In this document: one piece after another, positions 57,529-64,000 of the stretch
How positions within the stretch are numbered: the first letter of the stretch is position 1
Layout of the letters: the number at the start of each line of letters is the position of its first letter
NCBI RefSeq assembly: GCF_005280275.1
Contig: NZ_CP040021.1
Location: 583,001 to 647,000 of the forward strand
Origin: Salinivibrio kushneri
Lineage (GTDB): Bacteria > Pseudomonadota > Gammaproteobacteria > Enterobacterales > Vibrionaceae
Direction: 5' to 3'
Length of the DNA stretch: 64,000 nt
Notes under the pieces: generated by a model
Databases searched by the model: none
The model's input: only the letters and a program-made list of their open reading frames with translations
Told to the model about the DNA's origin: nothing
Program-made: the position numbers and the translations under genes

Positions 57529-57753
57529 TTAGAAGTGCTGTGACTCCAAGGTGGTGAGCAGCTCGTTGACCGAGCACTGTTTTGTTGCCACTTTCCGCAA
57601 GAGATCGGCGGTTTCAGCATCACCCCCCAGACAACGTTGAATACTGGTATTAATCACCTGGCGTGTACAGCCTTCGGTGGCCATCATACGAATCCATTGG
57701 TATTCCACTGCATCACTATCAAGTAGCGTTGAACGCCCAACTTTTAAATCCAT
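57529..57753 (-). CDS. Small conserved-looking hypothetical protein
   Basis: A 74-residue frame not recognised. It has a plausible ribosome binding site (AAAGGAG about ten bases upstream of ATG 57753), two cysteines (in EGCTRQ and RCLGGD), plus one more (KQCSVNELLTTL), and a helical, soluble composition without signal or membrane segment. It is convergent with the DUF2850 gene. The absence of overlap with another gene and the ribosome binding site favour a real gene. Confidence 0.6.
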   Translation of the reverse strand: MDLKVGRSTLLDSDAVEYQWIRMMATEGCTRQVINTSIQRCLGGDAETADLLRKVATKQCSVNELLTTLESQHF

Positions 57754-57841
57754 CGCTGCTTTACTCCTTTATGTTGCACTTTCTATGCAGTTTTGTTGCA
57801 AGGTCAGTACATAATAATTATATGACACTTTGATGAATGTC

Positions 57842-57885
57842 GCCTGCTTCAGGCAGATAAGCGAGATTTGATCACATTTAATGTG
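57842..57885. promoter_or_regulatory. Inverted repeats upstream of mltA
   Basis: Two small palindromes: GCCTG-CTT-CAGGC (57842-57854) and CACATT-T-AATGTG (57873-57885). The second could be an operator; no known regulator is assigned. Confidence 0.3.
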
Positions 57886-57988
57886 TATTGATTTGCAGGC
57901 AGTTACAAACTTAACATCGAGAACTGATTGCCAAGCGGGGCGCTTTTTGCGAGCCTTAGCGCTATTAACTCACTGATTGGAATATGGT

Positions 57989-59071
57989 GTGAAAAAAGCG
58001 TTAGTTGTGATGGCGTGTGTGGCGACATTGGCAGGATGTGTGCGTCCTACCGACCGGGGTCAACAATATATTGATGGGCGATTTGAATCGATACTCACGC
58101 CAGTACCACAAGTGGCTTCTGAAAGCCCGCGAGACTTTAGTTTATTCAATGACCAGTTAGCGGCGGTGACCGCCAACTCTCCGTCGTTAGTGGCGGAGCA
58201 TCAAGCCGTTTATCAGCGTTTGCAAGCCTGGTTAGACGCGGGAGGCAAGATCGAGGCGCTTGCGGATTATGGCTTGGAAGTGAACCAAATGGCAGGGGGA
58301 GATGACTTTGGGAACGTGATGTTTACCGGGTATTTCTCTCCGGTGATAGAAATGCGCCACCAGCCGGATGATTTGTTCCGCTATCCTGTCTACGCCAAAC
58401 CCCCTTGTGATGACGACTGTCCAGATCGCGCTGCTATCTATGCTGGCGCCTTGGATGGGCAGGGCTTAGAGCTGGGCTACAGTGCCTCCCTTATCGATAG
58501 TTTTATTATGGAAGTACAAGGCAGCGGTTTTGTCCATTTTGGCGATAACGACCAACTGGAGTATTTTGCCTACGGAGGCAAGAATGGTCACCCATATGTC
58601 AGCATTGGAAAAGTGCTGATCGAGAGAGGTGAGGTTCCGCGCGAAAAAATGTCGCTGAAAGCGATCCAAGAGTGGGTGGCTGCCCACAGTAAAGATGAAG
58701 TGCGTGAATTACTCGAGCAAAATCCCTCTTATGTTTTCTTTACCCCAAAGGCGGCTGATCCTGTCAGTGGCACGGCGGGGATTCCGTTGAAAGCCGGGGC
58801 GTCTGTGGCGGCCGATCGACGTTACTTACCCATGGGCAGTGTGTTACTGGCTGAAGTGCCTCAGTTGGATGAGCAAGGCAACTGGACGGGCGAGCATGTG
58901 CTCAAGCTGTTAATGGCACTAGATACCGGTGGCGCGGTGAAAGAAAATCACCTGGATTTATACCATGGCATGGGTCGTGAAGCAGGCGAGCAAGCCGGGC
59001 ACTACAAGCACTTTGGTCGGGTTTGGAAACTGGACGCCTTAGCGCCACAAAGAGTGAGCCAGTCAGAGTAA
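57989..59071 (+). CDS. mltA: Membrane-bound lytic murein transglycosylase A
   Basis: MltA cleaves peptidoglycan strands to 1,6-anhydro products at the outer membrane. The 360-residue lipoprotein has signal MKKALVVMACVATLAGC and the MltA domains: FTGYFSPVIEMRHQ near residue 110, IMEVQGSGFVHFGD near 175 and the 3D domain ALDTGGAVKENHLDLYHGMG with catalytic D312. GTG 57989 is preferred over a TTG at 57977. In E. coli and vibrios mltA lies near tcdA, as it does here some 4.5 kb away. Confidence 0.93.
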   Translation: MKKALVVMACVATLAGCVRPTDRGQQYIDGRFESILTPVPQVASESPRDFSLFNDQLAAVTANSPSLVAEHQAVYQRLQAWLDAGGKIEALADYGLEVNQMAGGDDFGNVMFTGYFSPVIEMRHQPDDLFRYPVYAKPPCDDDCPDRAAIYAGALDGQGLELGYSASLIDSFIMEVQGSGFVHFGDNDQLEYFAYGGKNGHPYVSIGKVLIERGEVPREKMSLKAIQEWVAAHSKDEVRELLEQNPSYVFFTPKAADPVSGTAGIPLKAGASVAADRRYLPMGSVLLAEVPQLDEQGNWTGEHVLKLLMALDTGGAVKENHLDLYHGMGREAGEQAGHYKHFGRVWKLDALAPQRVSQSE

Positions 59072-59102
59072 CGGCCAAGATGAGGTCAGACCCTTAGGAA
59101 AT

Positions 59103-59132
59103 AAAAAAGCGAGCGTTTAACGCTCGCTTTTT
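59103..59132. terminator. Bidirectional terminator of mltA and the TAXI gene
   Basis: An 11-bp stem AAAAGCGAGCG / CGCTCGCTTTT with TTTAA loop, with As to the left and Ts to the right, serves both converging genes. Confidence 0.92.
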
Positions 59133-59149
59133 GGTAAGCGGGAGATGAC

Positions 59150-60121
59150 TTATTCAATTAACCCGGCTTCACGATAGTAGCGCGCCGCACCTGGGTGAAG
59201 GGGAGCAGACAGGCCGTCTTTTACCATCTCTTCTTTCTTCAGGTTAGCGAATGCAGGGTGGAGACGGCGGAAGTCGTCAAAGTTCTCAAACACCGCTTTC
59301 ACCACGTTATAGATCACATCCTCAGGAACTTGTGTGGAAGAGACGAAGGTCGCACCCACACCAAAGGTGGTGACGTCGTTGTCGTTGCCACGGTACATAC
59401 CGCCAGGAATAATGGCTTGACGATAATAGTCACGATCTTCAATCAGCTGTTTAGCCGCATCATTCGCAACTTCAACCAATACGCTATCACAGGCGGTGGT
59501 CGCTTCTTGAATCGCACCACTTGGGTGACCCACGGTGTAAACCATGGCATCAATTTTGTTATCACACAGGGCTTTGGATTGCTCGGCCGCTTTTAGTTCA
59601 GAAATTTGGCCGAACTTGTCCATATCCCAACCCATTTGATCCATCAATACTTCGATGGTGCCACGTTGGCCCGAGCCAGGGTTACCAATGTTAACGCGCT
59701 TGCCTTCCAGATCATCGAAGGTTTTTACGCCCGCATCGGCACGTGCTACCACGGTAAACGGTTCTGGATGAATAGAGAAAACGGCGCGAAGCTCTTTAAA
59801 TTCGCCCTGATCTTCAAATTTGCTAGTGCCTTTGTAAGCATGGTATTGCCAGTCAGATTGGGCGATACCCATATCTAGCTCGCCAGCACGAATGGTGTTG
59901 ATGTTGTAGATTGAGCCGCCTGTACTTTCTACCGAGCAGCGAATGCCATGGTCATCTTTGCTTTTATTGACCAGACGGCAAATTGCACCACCTGTTGGGT
60001 AATAAACACCCGTGACACCGCCAGTACCAATAGTCACAAACTGGTTAGCTTGCGCGCTTGCCGCGGTTCCTAGTGCGGCAGAAAAGCCGAGCGCAATAAG
60101 AGTAGGTTTCATCGCTTTCAT
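59150..60121 (-). CDS. TAXI family TRAP transporter solute-binding protein
   Basis: A 323-residue periplasmic receptor with signal peptide ending ASAQA. The TAXI signature (TRAP-associated extracytoplasmic immunogenic) is clear: VTIGTGGVTGVYYPTGGAICRLVNK, GGSIYNINTIRAGELDMGIAQSDWQYHA, VNIGNPGSGQRGTIEVLMDQMGW. Such receptors usually bind glutamate or dicarboxylates for a DctM-type permease. No permease gene lies next to it, so it is an orphan in this window or uses one elsewhere. It follows the BKACE gene on the same strand. Confidence 0.92.
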   Translation of the reverse strand: MKAMKPTLIALGFSAALGTAASAQANQFVTIGTGGVTGVYYPTGGAICRLVNKSKDDHGIRCSVESTGGSIYNINTIRAGELDMGIAQSDWQYHAYKGTSKFEDQGEFKELRAVFSIHPEPFTVVARADAGVKTFDDLEGKRVNIGNPGSGQRGTIEVLMDQMGWDMDKFGQISELKAAEQSKALCDNKIDAMVYTVGHPSGAIQEATTACDSVLVEVANDAAKQLIEDRDYYRQAIIPGGMYRGNDNDVTTFGVGATFVSSTQVPEDVIYNVVKAVFENFDDFRRLHPAFANLKKEEMVKDGLSAPLHPGAARYYREAGLIE

Positions 60122-60264
60122 GCTTAAGATTCCTTTTTAAGTTAGAGGTTGCTATCCGGGCGCACCCTCGAAGTTGGTATGACACTCAATAACAATATGA
60201 CGAAAAAGTGTCACCACGCTATTTTTTCAATCTTTTAACAATATTTGCAAGCAATTGTATTGGG

Positions 60265-61092
60265 TTAAAACGATTGGGTCATGGTTTGCCTTAGTGCTTG
60301 TACAGGTTTAGTACAATATCCCAGCTTTTCCAGTGTGTTGCGTAAATCTGTGATCTGAGATGCGTTATCTATGGCCTGACGTTGGTCAACGCGTTGGGTG
60401 TTGTTTTCAAAGCCGATTCGTATGTCTCCTCCTAGCAGTGCAGCGGTCGTCAGACAGCGGATCTCATGGTGGCCAAATGCACAGGCTGACCAGGGCAGGT
60501 TGTTATGGTCGGGTAGTGCTTGCCACATGGCGACGATGTCTTCTGGGTGGCCAAATGGGGGATTTTGATCCCGACCCGCAACCAAGAGTAAATGGTGCCC
60601 TGTAGGAGGGATCACGCCGGCGTGACGTAGCTGACGGTAGCGCGCCACATCTTGAGGGTGATAGAGAATAAACTGTGTGTAAACAGCATGGTGATGTAAC
60701 CACGCAAAAAATGTTCTGGCTTCGGTCGTTTCGGAAGGGTCAGGCACTAGTTCTCTTAGCGCAATGGACACGGCCTCAGGCTTAACGGCCTTCACTAATC
60801 CGATTTGCTCTGACGGGCTATAGCGACCCACGGCTTCGGTGGTGAGTTGGATGACCATGCGATCACCGACCGCATCTTGGACTTGCTGGTAAAGCCGACG
60901 ATTGAGAGTGGGGTCCAAACTATGCGCGCCAGACTCATCGCGTGCATGAATGTGCGCCATGGCGGCACCGGCGTCAGCGCATGCGTGCAGGCAGTCAATC
61001 AGTGATAGTGCATCAATCGGGACGGCGCTATGCTGCGAAGGCTGCAGCCGCGCGCCGTTGGGAGCAACCATGATGGTGAGTGTATCGGTCAT
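60265..61092 (-). CDS. BKACE family beta-keto acid cleavage enzyme (DUF849)
   Basis: A 275-residue TIM-barrel protein of the beta-keto acid cleavage enzyme family. Members condense a beta-keto acid with acetyl-CoA, giving acetoacetate and a new acyl-CoA. Metal ligands are seen in MAHIHARDESG (two His near residues 48-50) and the C-terminal IGFENNTQR motif (usually G-x-E-D-N; here Asn replaces Asp). The founding member acts on 3-keto-5-aminohexanoate in lysine fermentation, but many act on other substrates. It lies 40 bases after the aminotransferase, so the two form an operon. Confidence 0.87.
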   Translation of the reverse strand: MTDTLTIMVAPNGARLQPSQHSAVPIDALSLIDCLHACADAGAAMAHIHARDESGAHSLDPTLNRRLYQQVQDAVGDRMVIQLTTEAVGRYSPSEQIGLVKAVKPEAVSIALRELVPDPSETTEARTFFAWLHHHAVYTQFILYHPQDVARYRQLRHAGVIPPTGHHLLLVAGRDQNPPFGHPEDIVAMWQALPDHNNLPWSACAFGHHEIRCLTTAALLGGDIRIGFENNTQRVDQRQAIDNASQITDLRNTLEKLGYCTKPVQALRQTMTQSF

Positions 61093-61132
61093 CTTTTTTC
61101 CTTAAGCCTAGTTTGAGCGCAAGACTGACTGC

Positions 61133-62458
61133 TTAGTGTGGCAGACAGGTGTCTAGGGTTATCCGTAGTTTGTCGGCTATCTCATCAATATGTGGCGATT
61201 TAATGATGTAGGGAGGTGCCAATAAAATATGGTGACCTTGTTTGCCATCGATGGTACCGCCCATGGGATAGCACATCAGGCCGTTTTCCAGCGCGGTTTG
61301 TTTGATTTGTTTCGCTAGCGGCAATGTGGACGAAAAAGGCTGCTTTGACGCTTTATCCGCGACCAACTCGAGCGCGAGAAAGAGCCCTCGGCCACGAATG
61401 TCGCCGACAAATGGGGATGAATCAAATTGATGATGTAGCGCCGTTTTAAGCGCCTTGCCTTGTTTTTCCGCCGCGTCAACGAGTCCTTCTTGCTCAAGTG
61501 TGGTGAGTGTTGCTAAGGCAGCGGCACAGGCAGTCGGATGCGCCATAAACGTATGACCATGTTGGAAAAAGCCCGAGCCGTTAGCGATTGCGTTGTAGAC
61601 AGGGTCGGCCACAAGCGTCGCGCCAATAGGTTGATAACCGGCAGCCAGCCCTTTCGCGATAGCGACTATATCTGGAACGATATGTTCATGCTCAAAGGCG
61701 AAAAAGCGCCCGGTGCGTCCTGTTCCGCACATCACTTCATCGAGGATCAGCAAAATGTTGTATTGGTCGCAGATCTCTCGAATCCGTGTAAAGTAGCCTG
61801 TTTCGGCGGTCAATGCGCCCGCAGTGGCACCGACGACGGGCTCAGCGATAAAGCCAATCACGGTTTCGGGTCCTTTTTCTAACAGCATGGTTTCAAGCTC
61901 GTTGGCCACTCGCTGACCATATTGGTAAGCGCACTCATCGGGACCTTGATCGCGATAGGCGTAACAGGGAGCAATCAGACTGGTGTCCATTAACAAAGGC
62001 GCAAAGGGCGCACGACGCCATGCGTTACCTCCAACGGATAGCGCGCCAAGCGTGTTGCCGTGGTAGCTTTGGCGTCGAGCAATAAAGTGTTGGCGCTGCG
62101 GCTGACCAACTTCCACCCAATACTGGCGTGCCAGTTTTAATGCGGTTTCCATCGCCTCTGAGCCACCACTGACTAAGTAAGCGCGATTAATCAAGGGAGG
62201 CGCGAGGTCGGCCAATATCTTGGCGAGCGCTTCACTGCTTTCTGAGGTAAAAAAGCCAGTATGCGCATAGGGAATCGAATCAAGCTGACGGTGGATAGCC
62301 TCTAACACGGCTGGGTGGTTATGTCCGAGACAAGAAACGGCTGCACCTCCGCACGCATCCAGATACCGCTTACCCTGGGTATCCGTTAAATAAACCCCTT
62401 GACCACTGGCGATAGTGGGAAGGGCTTGATGACAGTGGCGATGGAATACGTGGCTCAT
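61133..62458 (-). CDS. Class III aminotransferase (omega-amino acid type)
   Basis: A 441-residue PLP-dependent aminotransferase. PLP Lys is K269 in VAIAKGLAAGYQPIGAT, with D240 in LILDEVMCGTGRTG. The N-terminal GKRYLDACGGAAVSCLGHNHP, VSGGSEAMETALKLARQY and SYHGNTLGALSVGG are family blocks. The type transaminates beta- or omega-amino acids or diamines. Cotranscribed with the BKACE gene and divergent from a LysR regulator, it probably makes the keto acid that the BKACE enzyme cleaves (inference). Confidence 0.92.
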   Translation of the reverse strand: MSHVFHRHCHQALPTIASGQGVYLTDTQGKRYLDACGGAAVSCLGHNHPAVLEAIHRQLDSIPYAHTGFFTSESSEALAKILADLAPPLINRAYLVSGGSEAMETALKLARQYWVEVGQPQRQHFIARRQSYHGNTLGALSVGGNAWRRAPFAPLLMDTSLIAPCYAYRDQGPDECAYQYGQRVANELETMLLEKGPETVIGFIAEPVVGATAGALTAETGYFTRIREICDQYNILLILDEVMCGTGRTGRFFAFEHEHIVPDIVAIAKGLAAGYQPIGATLVADPVYNAIANGSGFFQHGHTFMAHPTACAAALATLTTLEQEGLVDAAEKQGKALKTALHHQFDSSPFVGDIRGRGLFLALELVADKASKQPFSSTLPLAKQIKQTALENGLMCYPMGGTIDGKQGHHILLAPPYIIKSPHIDEIADKLRITLDTCLPH

Positions 62459-62557
62459 ACGATGGCCTCATAGTGACGTTTGCCCATGAGTATGAACCGA
62501 TTGTATTTTGCGCGACAAAGGATATATTTTCACCAGGTATGAAAAAAAGGAATGGGA

Positions 62558-63475
62558 ATGGAAGCGCGTTTGCCATCGATGCGAGCTTTACAAGCGTTTG
62601 TCGTGGTCGCCCAGCAAGGCAGCTTTTCGGAAGCGGCCAAGGTATTGCATGTCAGCCAAAGTACCATCAGTAAACAAATCCAACAGTTAGAGCAGTGGAT
62701 TGGACAACCTTTGTTTGCGCGGACCGCGTATGGGGTAGGGCTTAATGCGATTGGAGAGACGTATCTTCAATCGGTCTCCTCAGGGATCCATAAAATCGCC
62801 AATGCCACGGCTTACGCACGTCAACAGAGTGTCCAGCAAGAGTCGGTCAGCTTGCTGGTGCCGCCATCTTTTGCCAGTCTGTGGTTGATTCCGCAACTGC
62901 AAGACTTTAAGGCGCGTTATCCGTCGATATCGGTGACGGTCAGTGCCAGTGATTCTATCCCGCAAGGGAAAGAAAAAGAGGTTGATATCCTCATTCGTTG
63001 CCAGCCGCGTCAACAAGCAGGCTCTCAGTCAATCTGCCTGGCTAATGAACACCTAGCTTTATTAGCCGCTGCCGCGATTGTCCCTGAGCCCATTGAACGT
63101 GCCGCGCTACTTGCCACGGTGCCGGTGCTTTCTCATCTGACTAGGCCGACACTGTGGGAGCATTTTTGGCAGCAATTTGGCTTAACGGATAGCAACCCGC
63201 AGTATGGCGCGGGATTTGAGCACTTTTTTATGGCATTGGAGGGGGTGCAGCAAGGCATGGGGATGGCATTAATTCCTACCTTTATGGCGACAACTAGTTT
63301 ACGGCAAGGAAAAGTGGTTAACCCTTTGGGGCTGGGCATTGATAGCGGCTACGGTTACTACCTCTACAGTGCAAGCTACAAGCAGCGAGCGTCAGGTGTT
63401 AGCCAAGTGGTGCAGTGGCTTAGTGACCGCTTTGCACGGGATCCCGCTAGACAATTATCGAGCAAGTCGGTATAA
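62558..63475 (+). CDS. LysR family transcriptional regulator
   Basis: A 305-residue LysR protein with N-terminal helix-turn-helix (MRALQAFVVVAQQGSFSEAAKVLHVSQSTISKQIQQLE, residues about 7-44) and a substrate-binding domain of GcvA-like type. It lies divergent from the aminotransferase gene over a 99-base gap that should hold its operator; the ligand is probably the amino acid degraded by that operon (inference). Start ATG 62558 is preferred to 62552 because AAGG lies at the right distance. Confidence 0.9.
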   Translation: MEARLPSMRALQAFVVVAQQGSFSEAAKVLHVSQSTISKQIQQLEQWIGQPLFARTAYGVGLNAIGETYLQSVSSGIHKIANATAYARQQSVQQESVSLLVPPSFASLWLIPQLQDFKARYPSISVTVSASDSIPQGKEKEVDILIRCQPRQQAGSQSICLANEHLALLAAAAIVPEPIERAALLATVPVLSHLTRPTLWEHFWQQFGLTDSNPQYGAGFEHFFMALEGVQQGMGMALIPTFMATTSLRQGKVVNPLGLGIDSGYGYYLYSASYKQRASGVSQVVQWLSDRFARDPARQLSSKSV

Positions 63476-63507
63476 CGCCCCTCGGTTTGATGAACAAAGA
63501 GACGGGT

Positions 63508-64000
63508 ATGACACGCCAGTTATCAGATGCCTATTGGCAACGTTTTGGTGGCACCGCAAGGCTCTACGGCCAGCGTGCGCTCGAGGTATTTAGTCAAAGC
63601 CACATCTGTGTGATTGGCATTGGTGGTGTTGGCTCGTGGGCGGCAGAATCGTTAGCGCGCACAGGGGTTGGAGCCATCACATTAATTGATATGGATGATG
63701 TGTGTGTCACCAACACCAATCGCCAAATTCATGCACTGAAAGAGACCGTCGGACAAAGTAAAAGCGAGGTGATGGCTGCGCGCCTAACGGCGATTAACCC
63801 AGAGTGTCAGGTCACCGTCGTCGATGATTTTATTAGTGCCGATAACCTCGCTGACTATATCCATTCTGGGTTTGATTATGTGTTGGATGCGATTGACAGT
63901 ATTAAACCGAAAACGGCGTTACTTGCTTACTGCAAGCGGCATAAAATTAAGGTGTTGACCGTTGGAGGGGCAGGCGGTCAAATCGATCCAACTCAAATCC
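63508..64000 (+). CDS. tcdA: tRNA threonylcarbamoyladenosine dehydratase (partial)
   Basis: TcdA (CsdL) cyclises t6A37 of tRNA in an ATP-dependent step. About 164 N-terminal residues are present; the gene continues past the right edge. The E1-like fold motifs are seen: RFGGTARLYGQRALEVF, VIGIGGVGSWAAESLARTGVGAITLIDMDDVCVTNTNRQIHAL, INPECQVTVVDDF, VLDAIDSIKPKTALLAYC and GGAGGQIDPTQI. ATG 63508 follows AGAGACGGG; an in-frame ATG at 63490 would add six residues. Confidence 0.96.
   Translation, partial: MTRQLSDAYWQRFGGTARLYGQRALEVFSQSHICVIGIGGVGSWAAESLARTGVGAITLIDMDDVCVTNTNRQIHALKETVGQSKSEVMAARLTAINPECQVTVVDDFISADNLADYIHSGFDYVLDAIDSIKPKTALLAYCKRHKIKVLTVGGAGGQIDPTQI

Overview
The window is a gene-dense piece of a gammaproteobacterial chromosome of moderate G+C content, almost certainly from the family Vibrionaceae. 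The evidence is the gene order mutS-pncC-recA-recX-alaS-csrA-tRNA(Ser/Arg), the luxS gene with a complete LuxP/LuxQ autoinducer-2 receptor, a DUF2850 protein, and btsR-btsS next to aroF-tyrA and pheA-raiA. A Salinivibrio-like genome fits best (inference). No prophage, insertion sequence, integron or CRISPR array is visible.

Layout. Positions 1-8500: DNA repair and translation genes (mutS fragment, pncC, SOS-controlled recA-recX, alaS, csrA), then six tRNA genes (2 Ser-GCU, 4 Arg-ACG). 8980-12200: the sodium-pumping oxaloacetate decarboxylase operon oadGAB. 12390-18995: an oxidoreductase, a YqaA membrane protein, a large M16 lipoprotein peptidase, gshA and a transglycosylase-like lipoprotein. 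19025-23451: luxS, luxP and luxQ, so AI-2 synthase and receptor lie together. 23596-25786: yfjD-like and ypjD membrane genes on the minus strand. 25968-29523: ffh and the rpsP-rimM-trmD-rplS operon. 29734-34143: a CstA-type transporter, a DUF2799 lipoprotein and the convergent BtsS/BtsR two-component system.

34302-39850 is the aromatic amino acid locus. aroF-tyrA (plus) has three TyrR-like boxes upstream. pheA (minus) has a readable pheL leader peptide, antiterminator and attenuator. Between their converging terminators sits an A+T-rich KAP-family P-loop NTPase with its own promoter. It is the clearest foreign gene in the window and the best candidate for an undescribed (possibly anti-phage) function.

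39976-43050: raiA, dapD, and the divergent pair yebG/tag sharing a LexA box. 43185-55569: recC, then a secreted PHP-type metallohydrolase and a GNAT acetyltransferase, then recB-recD; these two replace the protease gene found between recC and recB in E. coli. 55585-59071: argA, two small genes and mltA. 59150-63475: a TAXI receptor, a BKACE-type beta-keto acid cleavage enzyme and a class III aminotransferase on the minus strand, with a divergent LysR regulator; together these look like an amino-acid catabolic module. The window ends inside tcdA.

Most transcription units end in clear intrinsic terminators. Two LexA boxes, three TyrR boxes, a weak ArgR box and the pheL attenuator are the regulatory sites that could be read directly.
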